64,000 nt of DNA from Enterobacter sp. BIGb0383 (GTDB lineage Bacteria; Pseudomonadota; Gammaproteobacteria; Enterobacterales; Enterobacteriaceae). The position numbers and the translations under genes were made by a program. Every line of letters starts with the position of its first letter. Position 1 is the stretch's first letter. The stretch is from the NCBI RefSeq assembly GCF_003751845.1, contig NZ_RJKQ01000001.1, positions 992,001 through 1,056,000 of the forward strand. The letters are read 5' to 3'. The notes beneath the pieces are model-generated. The model was not told where the DNA came from, ran no database searches, and saw nothing but the letters and a program-made list of their open reading frames with translations. This document shows, piece after piece, positions 43,988-53,868 of this stretch.

Positions 43988-44020
43988 AGGTCTGACACCA
44001 CACGGCGTCAGACCTTTTTT
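43988..44020. terminator. Bidirectional terminator tyrP / yecA
   Basis: A 9-bp stem (AGGTCTGAC) is flanked by seven A on the left and six T on the right, 10 bases after the tyrP stop and 18 bases before the yecA stop. Confidence 0.88.
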
Positions 44021-44037
44021 ATTGATACTGGCTTAAC

Positions 44038-44703
44038 TTAGTGCAGACAGCACTGTTTAAACTTTTTACCACTGCCACACGGGCAGGGATCGTTGCGACC
44101 CGTTTTATTCTCAGCAACGTGCGGCTGCTGTACAACCGGCTCAACCTGATGGGTCGACCAGTATTCATGCAGCGCCAGCGCCGCCGGGCGAATCGCGTCT
44201 AAAGAGTCAATAAATGCCTCCGGCTCCATCTCATCAAGCAGCGCTTCCTGCGCTTCATCGCCGTGTAGTGAGATAGCGGCAAGCGCCGGCTTCAATGCGT
44301 CAGGCAGCCCGGACCAGTCGCGTAACGCCACGCCGCGCATATAGCCATAGCACCACTCTTCGACGATAGTCAGGGACGACCCGTCCACTTCACGCTCGCC
44401 AAACAGCGGCTCAAACTGATCGGGATAGTCGAACAGCCTCTCGCCAATGTCATTCATATGCTGAAACGTCAGATTCATAAACCGATCCAGCTCGCGTTCA
44501 TTGGTCCAGCTCGGCACATGCTCTGCCCCGCCCCACAGCGCCAGCAGCCACTCATCCGGGTCGATCTCTGAAGGACTGGATAAAATCGCCGTCAGCATCC
44601 CGTCCAGCTCGGAAACATCGAGGATTGATTTGTCGTGGCTGTACTTCGCCAGCAGCTCATCAAGCCACTCCAGCTCTTTTTCTGTTAAAGGCCCTTGTTT
44701 CAT
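44038..44703 (-). CDS. yecA: YecA/UPF0149 family protein with SEC-C zinc motif
   Basis: This 221-residue cytoplasmic protein has a UPF0149 domain ([42 protein letters not shown]) and a C-terminal SEC-C tail [20 protein letters not shown], the zinc-binding motif also found at the end of SecA. E. coli YecA is reported to bind ribosomes through this tail. GGAGAGG precedes the ATG at 44701-44703; 37 earlier codons in frame are ignored. Confidence 0.94.
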   Translation of the reverse strand: MKQGPLTEKELEWLDELLAKYSHDKSILDVSELDGMLTAILSSPSEIDPDEWLLALWGGAEHVPSWTNERELDRFMNLTFQHMNDIGERLFDYPDQFEPLFGEREVDGSSLTIVEEWCYGYMRGVALRDWSGLPDALKPALAAISLHGDEAQEALLDEMEPEAFIDSLDAIRPAALALHEYWSTHQVEPVVQQPHVAENKTGRNDPCPCGSGKKFKQCCLH

Positions 44704-44966
44704 GGATATCGCCTCTCCCGACGCGTCAATATTGTTAGCGCGCAATGATAGCCTGGATCCTTGCAACAGCCCATCTTCGTCGCCGGGATCGAGATAAAAA
44801 CATTCACGTAACAATAGTATTTATCGACATTAACCCGGATATTTAATCAGAAGATGAATGGGATGGCGTTTTTCTAAACGGTTAACAAACGATGTCAATG
44901 ACGTGGTAGACGCTTATCGCAGCAATATAGATAATCTGCGCCGGGTTATTTTGCGAGTGCAGTATA

Positions 44967-45110
44967 ATGAAAATGTTTCTGTATATTCTGTGTTTCTTAA
45001 TGACACTGTTTCTGATTATTACCTTTACCCTGCCAGGCCTGACAGGCAGTACGTCGGCGGCGGCACACAGCGCCGAAATGCACGCCAGGGCAATACCCAA
45101 AATGCTTTGA
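44967..45110 (+). CDS. Candidate small membrane/secreted protein (47 residues)
   Basis: The frame MKMFLYILCFLMTLFLIITF plus 27 further residues has a 20-residue hydrophobic helix followed by TLPGLTGSTSAAAHSAEMHA, so it could be a signal peptide or a single-span protein. A consensus TATAAT overlaps its first ATG, so if that is a -10 the true start would be the next Met (44973) on a nearly leaderless RNA. The ribosome site is weak. I recognise no family. Expression is unproven. Confidence 0.35.
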   Translation: MKMFLYILCFLMTLFLIITFTLPGLTGSTSAAAHSAEMHARAIPKML

Positions 45111-45181
45111 CGTCGGGAACCCGATGTTACGCCAGGCGCTCTATCCTGGTATCTCCTCGTCAGCACCAGAAGGATGTAAAA

Positions 45182-45262
45182 ATGTCACCTCGCAGCGCGT
45201 GGATCGTGGTTTTTTTGGTGAGTGCCCTTTTCTGGGTGGGGCTGTGGCTGGTTGTTGGCTGA
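45182..45262 (+). CDS. Candidate YmiA-like small membrane protein (26 residues)
   Basis: MSPRSAWIVVFLVSALFWVG plus LWLVVG is a single transmembrane helix with a basic N-terminus. The AW-x-VFL-x-SALFW core resembles the end of E. coli YmiA. An AGAAGGATG ribosome site lies at good spacing before the ATG. It lies 71 bases after the preceding small frame on the same strand, and both occupy the patch between yecA and the tRNA operon where E. coli has no gene. The role is unknown. Confidence 0.5.
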   Translation: MSPRSAWIVVFLVSALFWVGLWLVVG

Positions 45263-45360
45263 AGGGTAGAATGACTGCTCAATCACAACCAGGCAGTAAG
45301 ACTCTGACTTATTGGTATCGGGCAGTTTCTGCAGACGGCAAATACCAGCCATTTCGCGCC

Positions 45361-45852
45361 TTAGCCGTTAGATCTCTTATGCGCAATATCTATCTCGACA
45401 GCCATTTTGATTTGATCCTTTTCAGATTCTATCTCTCGGATGCCCTCCTCCAGACTATCAAGGCAAGCAGCAAGTATTTTTCTTTTTTCAGGATCTGTTT
45501 CATATTTTAATTTAACTTCCGGCTCGATCATTTTTGCTCTTATTGCCTGGATACGCTCGTTATAGGGTTCAACCTTTTCACCAATAATTCTGTTCTTCTC
45601 GTTGTACCAGTACATGTTTTCATTGAAACGTTCCAGACCCGTGTTTGCGTCATTGAAAACCTTAGCGACGGTAGCTGAAACAGCACCAGAGCGACTGGAT
45701 TTTTTGCTGAACATCTTCATCAACAATCCAGAAACAACGATCACCGGTATCGCCACATAGGTTAAATATACGCCAACGTAGCTCACGGTCAGTAAGGTCA
45801 GGATATAAAGAATCAGAGTGGAATAAAAAACATACTTTGAAAGCGAATGCAT
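45361..45852 (-). CDS. Unknown membrane-anchored coiled-coil protein
   Basis: The 163-residue frame has two hydrophobic helices (about 6-29 and 31-46), then a basic KMFSKKSSRSG segment and a long charged helical region (about 60-155, rich in Glu, Lys, Arg, Ile) likely to form a coiled coil. GAGAAG precedes the ATG. Base composition is more A+T-rich than neighbouring backbone genes, suggesting acquisition. I recognise no family; it may be a cell-envelope scaffold, but that is a guess. Confidence 0.6.
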   Translation of the reverse strand: MHSLSKYVFYSTLILYILTLLTVSYVGVYLTYVAIPVIVVSGLLMKMFSKKSSRSGAVSATVAKVFNDANTGLERFNENMYWYNEKNRIIGEKVEPYNERIQAIRAKMIEPEVKLKYETDPEKRKILAACLDSLEEGIREIESEKDQIKMAVEIDIAHKRSNG

Positions 45853-46007
45853 ATTTCTTCTCGGTTTAGTTCTTAGCTATTTTCTGCAGATCGTCCAGCC
45901 GCCAGCTCAGATGACGCTCTACAGTCGCTTAACGATACCACTACAGGAGAAACAGGACAATTTACTACCGGGAACAGAAAAATGATGTAGGGATAAAATG
46001 CAGGCAC

Positions 46008-46032
46008 AAAAAAACCACCCGAAGGTGGTTTC
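46008..46032 (-). terminator. Terminator of the glyW-cysT-leuZ operon
   Basis: On the minus strand AACCACC-CGAA-type stem-loop (46013-46030) is followed by seven T, about 40 bases after leuZ. Confidence 0.88.
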
Positions 46033-46072
46033 ACGACACTGCTTATTGCTTTGATTATTCTGGAATTTCCAA

Positions 46073-46158
46073 TGGTACCCGGAGCGGGACTTGAACCCGC
46101 ACAGCCAAAGGCCGAGGGATTTTAAATCCCTTGTGTCTACCGATTTCACCATCCGGGC
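46073..46158 (-). tRNA. leuZ: tRNA-Leu (UAA)
   Basis: The 86-base gene runs from GCCCGGATGGTG to an encoded CCA. It has the long variable arm of class II tRNAs, the anticodon stem AGGGA/TCCCT with loop TTTAAAA (anticodon TAA) and GGTTCAAGTCC T arm. It reads UUA/UUG and is third in the operon, as in E. coli. Confidence 0.97.
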
Positions 46159-46170
46159 ACAGTAGGAAAT

Positions 46171-46244
46171 TGGAGGCGCGTTCCGGAGTCGAACCGGACT
46201 AGGCGGATTTGCAATCCGCTACATAACCGCTTTGTTAACGCGCC
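46171..46244 (-). tRNA. cysT: tRNA-Cys (GCA)
   Basis: A 74-base gene with acceptor GGCGCGT, anticodon loop containing TTGCAAA (anticodon GCA), GGTTCGACTCC T arm and encoded CCA end. It lies 12 bases upstream of leuZ. Confidence 0.97.
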
Positions 46245-46295
46245 AGAATATTCAGGTCTTACGACCAGCACCCGCTTACTGCCGATGCTTTAAAC

Positions 46296-46371
<76 letters not shown>

Positions 46372-46446
46372 AAATCAGCAATCAATATTCATAATTACTT
46401 GATTTTGCTATCGTCTGGCAGACAGTGCTGCCGTTCGATGCGATGC

Positions 46447-46474
46447 ATTCTACTTACCTGACGCGTTGAGTCAA
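46447..46474 (-). promoter_or_regulatory. Predicted promoter of glyW-cysT-leuZ
   Basis: On the minus strand TTGACT (46469-46474) and TAGAAT (46447-46452) are 16 bases apart, about 70 bases upstream of mature glyW. Confidence 0.75.
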
Positions 46475-46524
46475 CGTTATTTTTCTCAACGCAGGATCGT
46501 TTGCTGAAAATTACGGCGAAACGA

Positions 46525-47073
46525 TCACTGTTCAAGCAAATCACCGCGTGCGGCGTTCAGATACTGGAACATGGACCACAGGGTCAGTACGGCCGCAACG
46601 AAGAACAGCGCGATAGCGGCGTACTCCATCCAGATATTTGCCCGCCACAGCAGCCCCACCAGGGCGGTCATCTGGGCGGTGGTTTTCACTTTACCGATCC
46701 AGGACACTTTAACCTGGCTGCGCTTGCCCATCTCGGCCATCCACTCCCGTAGTGCGGAGATAATAATTTCACGGCCAATCATGGTCGCCGCTGGCAGGGT
46801 CACCCACCAGCTGTGGTAGTGCTCGGCCACCAGCACCATGGCAATCGCCACCAGCACTTTATCCGCAACCGGATCGAGGAAGGCACCAAAGCGGGTACTC
46901 TGGTTCCAGCGACGGGCCAGGAATCCATCAAACCAGTCGGTAACGGCAGCAACGCAGAAGATCAGCGCACAGACAAACGGCGCCCAGGTGAATGGCAGAT
47001 AGAATGCCAGCGCAAAGAACGGGATCAGTATGACGCGAAACAGAGTAAGCAGCGTAGGGATATTAAATCGCAT
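46525..47073 (-). CDS. pgsA: CDP-diacylglycerol-glycerol-3-phosphate 3-phosphatidyltransferase
   Basis: This 182-residue inner-membrane enzyme makes phosphatidylglycerophosphate, the committed step to phosphatidylglycerol and cardiolipin. The CDP-alcohol phosphotransferase motif is complete in [28 protein letters not shown], with its four Asp residues. Four or more hydrophobic helices are present and the length equals E. coli PgsA. It lies 56 bases after uvrC on the same strand, the usual order. Confidence 0.97.
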   Translation of the reverse strand: MRFNIPTLLTLFRVILIPFFALAFYLPFTWAPFVCALIFCVAAVTDWFDGFLARRWNQSTRFGAFLDPVADKVLVAIAMVLVAEHYHSWWVTLPAATMIGREIIISALREWMAEMGKRSQVKVSWIGKVKTTAQMTALVGLLWRANIWMEYAAIALFFVAAVLTLWSMFQYLNAARGDLLEQ

Positions 47074-47129
47074 AATGCATGTAACTATCTGTTGTTTGTG
47101 AAAATTAGCCCTATGTTGCTACAGAGCAC

Positions 47130-48962
47130 CTAATGTTTCAACGAGTAGTAGATCTTTTCTGCCAGACCTTGCGAAATACCCGGCACTTTCGCAATTTCTT
47201 CAACGCTTGCGGTCAGCAGCCCCTGCAGGCCACCCATATATTTCAACAGCATTTGCCGCCGCTTCGGCCCAACGCCCTCGATGGTTTCGAGGCTGCTGGT
47301 GTTTTTCACCTTCGCCCGCTTTTTCCTATGCCCGCCGATAGCATGATCGTGCGAGTCATCGCGGATATGCTGAATCACGTGTAGCGCAGGCGAGTCCGGC
47401 GGCAGGCTAAAGCCCTCGCCTTCCGGCTCAAGAAAGAGCGTTTCCAGCCCGGCCTTACGGTCGGTCCCCTTGGCGACGCCCAGCAGCAGCGGCCGCTGTT
47501 TGTCCCAGGGCACATCCAGTTCGGCGAAAACGGCCTTCGCCTGCCCCAGCTGCCCTTTTCCGCCATCAATCACGATAACGTCGGGGATTTTACTCTCTTC
47601 AATGGCCTTACCATAGCGTCGACGCAAGACCTGGTTCATGGCCGCGTAGTCATCGCCCGGTGTAATACCGGTAATATTATAGCGACGATACTCCGCTCGC
47701 AGCGGCCCATTGCTGTCAAAAACCACGCAGGAGGCCACCGTCTGCTCACCCATGGTATGGCTGATATCGAAGCACTCCATGCGGTTAACCGCAGGCAGTC
47801 CCAGAACCGCTGCCAGCGCGGTAAGACGCTGGCTAACCGTAGAGCGCTGTGCCAGACGGGTCGTTAAGGCCGTCGCCGCGTTGGTTCGCGCCAGCTTAAG
47901 ATAACGGGCGCGATCGCCACGTGGGCGAGTCTGCACATTGACTTTACGTCCTGCCAGCGCGGAAAGCGAATCGGCCAGCAGGGTTTTATCCGTAAGATTG
48001 AAGTCCAGCAGGATTTCGCCGGGCAGGGTTCGCGCCTGGCTGCCCTGCAGATAGAACTGGCCAACGAAGGTTTCGACCACTTCCCCGACTTCGGTATCCG
48101 CTGGAATTTTAGGATAATAGCTGCGGCTACCGAGCACTTTACCCTGACGAATAAAGAGCACGTGTACGCAGGCCATTCCGGCATCGAACGCCACGCCAAT
48201 CACATCGAGATCGTCGCCGGTATTGGAGACAAACTGTTTCTCGGTCACCCGGCGCACGGCCTGGATCTGATCGCGGAATCGCGCCGCCTCTTCAAATTCC
48301 AGGGCCTGGCTGGCTTTTTCCATCCGCGCAATAAGCTGCGTCAGAACCTGGTCGTCCTTACCGGCAAGAAACAGACGGACGTAATCAACCTGCTGAGCAT
48401 AATCCTCTTCGCTGACCAGCCCCGCGACGCAGGGCCCCAGGCAGCGGCCAATCTGATATTGCAGGCAGGGGCGAGAACGGTTGCGATAGACGCTGTTTTC
48501 ACACTGGCGCACGGGGAAGATTTTTTGCAGCAGCGCCAGCGTTTCACGCACCGCATAGCCGTTGGGGAAAGGCCCGAAATATTCGCCTTTGATATGCTTC
48601 GCCCCACGGTGCGTCGCCAGCCGGGGATGGGTATCCGCGCTCAGCAGAATGTAGGGATAGGATTTATCGTCGCGCAGCAGCACGTTATAGCGCGGCTGAT
48701 ACAGTTTGATGTAGTTATGCTCCAGCAGCAGCGCTTCGGTTTCCGTATGGGTGACCGTCACGTCGATCTGCTGAATTTGCGCCACCAGCGCTTCGGTTTT
48801 GCGCGAGGCAAGATTGCTGCGGAAATAGCTGGAGAGCCTTTTTTTCAGGTCTTTCGCTTTACCGACATAGATAACGGTGCCAGCAGCGTCGTACATACGA
48901 TATACGCCGGGCTGGCTGGTCACCGTTTTCAGGAAGGCGTGTGAATCGAAATCATTGCTCAC
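47130..48962 (-). CDS. uvrC: Excinuclease ABC subunit C
   Basis: The 610-residue nuclease of nucleotide excision repair makes both incisions around a UvrB-marked lesion. It has the N-terminal GIY-YIG domain ([24 protein letters not shown]), the Cys cluster region [15 protein letters not shown], the UVR motif ([13 protein letters not shown]), the RNase H-like C-terminal nuclease ([21 protein letters not shown]) and tandem HhH motifs ([18 protein letters not shown]). The start is GTG at 48960-48962, overlapping uvrY by 4 bases. Confidence 0.98.
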   Translation of the reverse strand: MSNDFDSHAFLKTVTSQPGVYRMYDAAGTVIYVGKAKDLKKRLSSYFRSNLASRKTEALVAQIQQIDVTVTHTETEALLLEHNYIKLYQPRYNVLLRDDKSYPYILLSADTHPRLATHRGAKHIKGEYFGPFPNGYAVRETLALLQKIFPVRQCENSVYRNRSRPCLQYQIGRCLGPCVAGLVSEEDYAQQVDYVRLFLAGKDDQVLTQLIARMEKASQALEFEEAARFRDQIQAVRRVTEKQFVSNTGDDLDVIGVAFDAGMACVHVLFIRQGKVLGSRSYYPKIPADTEVGEVVETFVGQFYLQGSQARTLPGEILLDFNLTDKTLLADSLSALAGRKVNVQTRPRGDRARYLKLARTNAATALTTRLAQRSTVSQRLTALAAVLGLPAVNRMECFDISHTMGEQTVASCVVFDSNGPLRAEYRRYNITGITPGDDYAAMNQVLRRRYGKAIEESKIPDVIVIDGGKGQLGQAKAVFAELDVPWDKQRPLLLGVAKGTDRKAGLETLFLEPEGEGFSLPPDSPALHVIQHIRDDSHDHAIGGHRKKRAKVKNTSSLETIEGVGPKRRQMLLKYMGGLQGLLTASVEEIAKVPGISQGLAEKIYYSLKH

Positions 48963-49615
48963 TGACTTGCTAACGGCTCCGCATTACACAGACCATGGCG
49001 GATAGCCAGATGCGTCAGTTCCACATCGCCGTGAATGTTTAATTTACTGAACATACGATAGCGGTAGCTGTTCACCGTTTTCGGGCTGAGATTAAGCTGC
49101 TCTGAGATCTCGTTAACCTTCTGGCCTTTGGTGATCATGAGCATAATTTGCAGTTCACGCTCGGATAAACTGGCAAAAGGCGACTCTGTTTTATCCGGCT
49201 CGATCTGGCTTAACGCCATCTGCTGCGCGATGTCGGAGGCGATATAACGCTGACCGGAAAACACCGATCGAATGGCGTTGACCACCTCCTGCGGCGCAGC
49301 ACCTTTGCTCAGGTAGCCTGCGGCACCGGCCTGCATGACTTTTGCCGGCAGCGGGTTTTCGGTATGCACGGTGAGCATGATGATTCGGGTATCAGGAACC
49401 GAACGGGCGATTTTGCGCGTGGCTTCCAGGCCGCCGATGCCGGGCATACTCATGTCCATCAGCACCACATCGGCCGCGTTAGCGCGACACCATTTGACGG
49501 CATCTTCGCCGCAGCACGCTTCGCCAACGACCTTTATACCCTTAATATCTTCCAGAATGCGTCGTATCCCTGCGCGCACCAGTTCATGGTCATCAACAAG
49601 AAGTACGTTGATCAA
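48959..49615 (-). CDS. uvrY: Response regulator UvrY (BarA partner)
   Basis: The 218-residue protein has a receiver domain ([10 protein letters not shown], phospho-Asp54 in [10 protein letters not shown], Lys in YLSKGAAP) and a LuxR-type HTH ([43 protein letters not shown]). UvrY activates csrB and csrC RNA genes in response to BarA and so relieves CsrA, affecting flhDC mRNA among others. The start is TTG at 49613-49615, the same rare start as in E. coli, with AGGAG at good distance. Confidence 0.97.
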   Translation of the reverse strand: MINVLLVDDHELVRAGIRRILEDIKGIKVVGEACCGEDAVKWCRANAADVVLMDMSMPGIGGLEATRKIARSVPDTRIIMLTVHTENPLPAKVMQAGAAGYLSKGAAPQEVVNAIRSVFSGQRYIASDIAQQMALSQIEPDKTESPFASLSERELQIMLMITKGQKVNEISEQLNLSPKTVNSYRYRMFSKLNIHGDVELTHLAIRHGLCNAEPLASQ

Positions 49616-50073
49616 AGGAATAATCTCCTGAATAGGGATAACGCTTACTGACAGCGAATCTGCCTATATTAACGGGTTTTAACTTAAGTTTGAAATGTAA
49701 AAACGGTCGGCGCCCGGCTTCGCCTCTCGTTTTCGGAAATTCTGCTGTACAGAAGGTGGAAACATCCCCCTTTTGGTGCGGTCTGTGTACATTTTTTTAA
49801 GTTAGCAATTTTCAAAACGCGACAAAAACGAAGCGACAAAACGCGCGCCTGACGCACGCAAATTGTAACAACAAATAACCAGTAAAAAACCGTATTTATA
49901 CATTTAAAAGGTTATATGGTTATTACTTTTATTTTTCATCGCATTTATTGTTGACAATCTGTTTACCGGTGCTTAAAAAACAACCGCTCCTGTTTTTGCC
50001 CCACCTTGTGGTATACTCCGCCGCCTTGCCAATTATCGTCGCGCGAGTGCGCAGTTATCAAACGAGGAAATAA
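49616..50073. other. uvrY-yecF divergent intergenic region
   Basis: 458 bases without a supported gene, A+T-rich between 49860 and 49960. A TGG-TATACT extended -10 at 50009-50017 fits a yecF promoter. No LexA box or other operator is clear. Confidence 0.55.
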
Positions 50074-50298
50074 ATGAGTACACCTGACTTTTCCACCGCC
50101 GAGAATAACCAACATCTGGCCCAGGAAATCTCCTGCATGAAAGCGCTGTTGACCCTGATGCTGCAGGCGATGGGCCAGGCTGACGCCGGCCGTGTGATCC
50201 TGAAAATGGAAAAACAAATTGCCCAGCTGGATGATGAAGCTCAGGCAGCGGTCTTCTCCGCCACCGTTCAGCAAATTAAACAGGCATACCGCCAGTAA
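50074..50298 (+). CDS. yecF: YecF family protein (DUF2594)
   Basis: This 74-residue helical protein, rich in Gln and Ala, matches E. coli YecF in length and in [35 protein letters not shown]. Function unknown. GAGGAAAT precedes the ATG. It is divergent from uvrY and convergent with sdiA. Confidence 0.92.
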   Translation: MSTPDFSTAENNQHLAQEISCMKALLTLMLQAMGQADAGRVILKMEKQIAQLDDEAQAAVFSATVQQIKQAYRQ

Positions 50299-50334
50299 CA
50301 AAAAACCGGCTGCCCCTCTCGGTTGCAGCCGGTT
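50298..50334. terminator. Convergent terminator sdiA / yecF
   Basis: A 10-bp stem (AACCGGCTGC and its complement, loop of 11) with an A run on the left, giving GGTTTTTTG after the stem on the minus strand. It overlaps the yecF stop. Confidence 0.75.
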
Positions 50335-50369
50335 CGTTCGATGTCTGACACGCAGAACCTTGCCTTACT

Positions 50370-51092
50370 TCAAATCAGCCCTATCGCAGCCGCATAGCAG
50401 GCGATTTGCGTTTTATTCGGCGCGTTGAATTTCTTCTGCATATTCTTCTGATGGAAATTAACCGTATTCTCGGAAATAGACAGAATAATGGCGATTTCCG
50501 CCGAGGTTTTTCCCTCCGCTGTCCATTTCAGAATTTCCAGTTCGCGCTTGCTGAATCGCATTTCCGGCGGCATCACCATCTCATCTTCCAGCCGTAATAA
50601 GGTCATCATGCTCAGCTGGAGTAATGTCTGCAGCCGCAGATCGATATCCGCGCTGAACGGCATCGGCACGCCGACGCGATTACTGGAGACAGAGAGAAAG
50701 CCCAGGGCATGGTTAGGCAACATCAGGCACTGGGTGAATCCTTTGCGCAGACCGTGATCTCTGGCGGCTTCCCACAGGGTTGGTGCGTCAGAAAATAGCT
50801 GGTCGCTCCAGGGTAAGTGGCCCTGAATAAAATTATCCGCTTTTAATACAGGGTCAATGGCAAAATAATTTTCAGCCTGATAATGCGCCATCCACGAGGA
50901 AGGATAGGTAGTATGCAGCGAGATCCGGGGGCGGGTAAACGGCACGGGGTGGCGGACACAGAGCGCGTAGTATTCAAATTCCATCAGCAGGGTTTGCTGC
51001 TGTAATGTCCGATGTACTTCTTCCGCTGCCGTCATTCCCTGGAAGCGGTACATCATATCGCGCCGCCAGGTAAAGAAATCGATATCCTGCAT
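50370..51092 (-). CDS. sdiA: LuxR-family quorum-sensing regulator SdiA
   Basis: The 240-residue protein has an N-terminal autoinducer-binding domain (FEYYALCVRHPVPFTRP, the conserved W/Y/D set in YPSSWMAHYQAENYFAIDPVLK) and a C-terminal LuxR HTH (FSKRELEILKWTAEGKTSAEIAIILSISENTVNFHQKNMQKKFN). It detects acyl-homoserine lactones of other bacteria; no luxI synthase is present in the window. The ATG is at 51090-51092. Confidence 0.96.
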   Translation of the reverse strand: MQDIDFFTWRRDMMYRFQGMTAAEEVHRTLQQQTLLMEFEYYALCVRHPVPFTRPRISLHTTYPSSWMAHYQAENYFAIDPVLKADNFIQGHLPWSDQLFSDAPTLWEAARDHGLRKGFTQCLMLPNHALGFLSVSSNRVGVPMPFSADIDLRLQTLLQLSMMTLLRLEDEMVMPPEMRFSKRELEILKWTAEGKTSAEIAIILSISENTVNFHQKNMQKKFNAPNKTQIACYAAAIGLI

Positions 51093-51253
51093 ACTTAATC
51101 TTCGAATCCCTGAGAGTAATAATCATTATTATATATATATCAGGCTAACACATAAAGCTTATTAATATGTATAAAATAACCTGTGTTCTGCGGATTACCT
51201 GAATTTCACCCTCAAATTCTGAGAGATAGCGCCAAAAAAATAGCGCTGTATGA

Positions 51254-51275
51254 CCTGAGACAATGCTGTCTCAGG
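51254..51275 (-). terminator. Hairpin after yecC
   Basis: A perfect 9-bp stem (CCTGAGACA, loop of 4) lies about 70 bases after the yecC stop; on the minus strand a T7 run follows 13 bases later. It is a probable end of the cystine operon, though the T run is distant. Confidence 0.5.
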
Positions 51276-51347
51276 CCAGATTAATAAGGTTAATTTACGT
51301 TATGTCAGCATAATCAGGCGCAGCGCAGACGGCGGTACGCCAGGCTG

Positions 51348-52100
51348 TCAGGGAACCAGGAATTTCTCAAGGAACTGGCGGGTGCGAGGCTGCTGCGGGT
51401 TAGCAAAAAGGGCTTTAGCCTCCCCCTGCTCGACGATACGACCCTGATCCATAAAAATCGCCCTGTCGGCGACGTCACGGGCGAAACTCATCTCGTGGGT
51501 CACGATAACCAGAGTGCGTTTCTCCTGCGCCAGCTGGCGAATGGTGTTCAGCACCTCCCCCACCAGCTCAGGATCAAGCGCAGAGGTTGGTTCATCGAAC
51601 AGGATTACATCCGGGCGCATTGCCAGCGCGCGGGCAATCGCTACCCGCTGCTGCTGCCCGCCGGAGAGACGGCGCGGGTAGCTCGTCTCCTTCCCGCCCA
51701 GACCGACCTTGCCCAGCAGTTCACGGGCGCGGCCGATGGCCTCATTTTTGTCCTCGCCTTTGACAATCACCGGCCCCTCAATGATGTTCTCCAGCACGGT
51801 TCGGTGTGGAAACAGATTGAAGTTCTGGAAAACAAAACCAACGTGCTGACGTAGCTGGCGGATAAGCGACTTCTGCTGGCTCAGCGGGCGGACAGTATCG
51901 ATGGTGATCTCGCCGACGCGAATGGTGCCGCTTTCCGGCTGTTCAAGCAGGTTTATGCTGCGCAGCAGCGTGGTTTTACCCGAGCCGCTGGGGCCAATGA
52001 TGGCAACCACCTCGCCCTGCTTAACCTCAAGATCGATTCCGTGCAGCACCCTCTGCCCGTGAAAGGCTTTCACCAGGTTTTTGACTTCGATAGCACTCAT
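51348..52100 (-). CDS. tcyN: L-cystine ABC transporter ATPase
   Basis: The 250-residue ABC ATPase (YecC) has Walker A GPSGSGKTT, the Q-loop VFQNFNLFPHRT, signature LSGGQQQRVAIARAL and Walker B VILFDEPTSALDPE. It powers cystine and diaminopimelate import with TcyL and TcyJ in E. coli. It overlaps yecS by 4 bases. Confidence 0.96.
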   Translation of the reverse strand: MSAIEVKNLVKAFHGQRVLHGIDLEVKQGEVVAIIGPSGSGKTTLLRSINLLEQPESGTIRVGEITIDTVRPLSQQKSLIRQLRQHVGFVFQNFNLFPHRTVLENIIEGPVIVKGEDKNEAIGRARELLGKVGLGGKETSYPRRLSGGQQQRVAIARALAMRPDVILFDEPTSALDPELVGEVLNTIRQLAQEKRTLVIVTHEMSFARDVADRAIFMDQGRIVEQGEAKALFANPQQPRTRQFLEKFLVP

Positions 52101-52765
52101 TTCGGATCGCGCTCCTGGCGGTTAAGCTGGTTTTCAAAGTAGTTCTGCAGCGTCGACAGTACCGTCGCCATCACCCAGTAAATCAGCGAGGCGGCGAGAT
52201 ACATGGTGAAGACCTCCAGCGTGCGGGAGGTGATCAGCTGCGCCTGGCGGAACAGTTCCGGAACCTGGATGGTGGCCGCCAGCGAGGTATCTTTTACCAG
52301 GCTGATAAAGCTGTTACTCAGCGGCGGCAGTGCGACCCGCGCCGCCTGCGGTAAAATGGCTCTTCGCAGGGTCTGCCATGGCGTCATCCCGATACTGGCC
52401 GCCGCTTCCCACTGGCCCTTATCGATGGATGAGATTGCCGCACGCAGCGTTTCCGCAGCATAGGCCGCCGTATTCAGCGACAGGCCAATCATCGCCGCCG
52501 GGATCGGGTCCAGCTCAATACCAAACTGCGGCAGGCCGTAGTAGATCATAAAGAGCTGTGCGATAAGCGGCGTTCCGCGAAAAACGGAGATATAGAAGCG
52601 GGCCAGCCACCGGAATCCCCAGAAGGGAGAAAGACGCATCAGCGCCAGCAGGAAGCCCAGCAGCAGGCCGAAGAACATACCGCCGATACTGAGCTGCAGG
52701 GTAAACACCGCCCCCTTTAACAGGAACGGGGCGGAATCGATCACCAGTTGAAGACTTTCTTGCAT
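52097..52765 (-). CDS. tcyL: L-cystine ABC transporter permease
   Basis: The 222-residue permease (YecS) of the polar amino acid class has about five helices and the EAA loop YAAETLRAAISSIDKGQWEAAASIGM-type sequence followed by RRAILPQAARVALPPLSNSFISLVKDTSL. It pairs with TcyN and receives cystine from TcyJ. The ATG at 52763-52765 lies 21 bases after dcyD. Confidence 0.96.
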   Translation of the reverse strand: MQESLQLVIDSAPFLLKGAVFTLQLSIGGMFFGLLLGFLLALMRLSPFWGFRWLARFYISVFRGTPLIAQLFMIYYGLPQFGIELDPIPAAMIGLSLNTAAYAAETLRAAISSIDKGQWEAAASIGMTPWQTLRRAILPQAARVALPPLSNSFISLVKDTSLAATIQVPELFRQAQLITSRTLEVFTMYLAASLIYWVMATVLSTLQNYFENQLNRQERDPK

Positions 52766-52786
52766 TATGGGTGCTCTGCCTGGAGT

Positions 52787-53773
52787 TTAAATTGTCGGAT
52801 GATAGGCAAAGAGCGCGGGCGCCCCACCGGTATGCACAAACAGGATTGGGCCTTCATCTTTAAAGCGCTTCTGGCTGATACCGTCGATCAATCCGGCCAT
52901 CGCCTTGCCGGTATAGACCGGGTCGAGAAGAATACCTTCCAGCCGCGCCAGCAGTTTCACGGCTTCCTGCCCTTCTTCGTTGGGCGTACCGTATCCCGGC
53001 GCAAAATAGTCATCCCAGAGCACAATCTCAGCACGCGCCGTCAGTTCGAGCTCGGCGGCGACAGCCTGCTGTAGCGCCACCACTTTAGGGCGCTGCTCGG
53101 CGACTTTGCGCGAGACCGTTACGCCAATTAATTCCGCTTCCGGCATCAGCTGTTCCAGCCCCACTGCCAGACCGGCATGGGTTCCGGCGCTGCCGGAGGC
53201 CACGACAACGGAGGAAATATTGACCGCGTCTTCGCACTGACGGGCAATCTCCAGGGCGCTCTCGACATAGCCCATCGCGCCCAGCGCATTTGAGCCACCG
53301 ACCGGGATAACGTAAGGACGAAAACCTTCGGCCTCAAGTCGCGTCGCCAGGGCTTCCATCTGCTGGTCAGGCTGGGTCAGCGCGTCACACATTTCGACCT
53401 GGACATTAAAAAGATCCAGCAGCAGACGGTTGCCGTTGCTGAGGTAGTTTTCAGCCCGGGTTCCAATGGGATTTTCCAGCAGCGCCACGCAGTGCAGGCC
53501 CAGGCGGGCGGCAACGGCGGCAGTCTGACGAACATGATTGGACTGAATAGCACCGGCAGTCACCAGCGTATCGGCCCCTTCGCGCAGCGCGTCGGCGGCG
53601 AGGAACTCCAGTTTGCGCAGCTTGTTGCCGCCCATCGCCATCGGCGTGACGTCATCGCGCTTGATAAAGATCTCGCGGCCCAGATAGTCCGAAAAGCGTG
53701 GAAGATACTCCAGCGGGGTCGGCGCACCGATCAATTCCAGCCGGGGAAAACGGGTTAGATTTTGCAGTGACAT
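52787..53773 (-). CDS. dcyD: D-cysteine desulfhydrase
   Basis: The 328-residue PLP enzyme of the ACC-deaminase group converts D-cysteine to pyruvate, sulfide and ammonia. The PLP lysine lies in [38 protein letters not shown] and [16 protein letters not shown] (phosphate-binding loop) are typical. Length equals E. coli DcyD. The ATG at 53771-53773 follows GGAGGTG; 12 upstream codons are ignored. It lies between fliY and yecS, as in E. coli. Confidence 0.96.
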   Translation of the reverse strand: MSLQNLTRFPRLELIGAPTPLEYLPRFSDYLGREIFIKRDDVTPMAMGGNKLRKLEFLAADALREGADTLVTAGAIQSNHVRQTAAVAARLGLHCVALLENPIGTRAENYLSNGNRLLLDLFNVQVEMCDALTQPDQQMEALATRLEAEGFRPYVIPVGGSNALGAMGYVESALEIARQCEDAVNISSVVVASGSAGTHAGLAVGLEQLMPEAELIGVTVSRKVAEQRPKVVALQQAVAAELELTARAEIVLWDDYFAPGYGTPNEEGQEAVKLLARLEGILLDPVYTGKAMAGLIDGISQKRFKDEGPILFVHTGGAPALFAYHPTI

Positions 53774-53828
53774 GGCACCTCCGATTCTGCAGTTCTTTTT
53801 ATTATGCACGCAATGCAGCAGGAAATAA

Positions 53829-53854
53829 AAAAGGCGCCGATATCAGCGCCTTTT
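53829..53854 (-). terminator. Hairpin between fliY and dcyD
   Basis: AAAAGGCGC-N8-GCGCCTTTT lies 15 bases after the fliY stop. With T following the stem on either strand it is a likely partial terminator that keeps the binding protein in excess. Confidence 0.7.
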
Positions 53855-53868
53855 CCTTGCCTGGACGA

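Noticed and set aside
45271-45510. 79-codon plus-strand frame with a good GAAGGG ribosome site after the YmiA-like frame
   Set aside because: Two thirds of it is antisense to the 163-residue coiled-coil gene and I recognise no family; the ribosome site alone is not enough.
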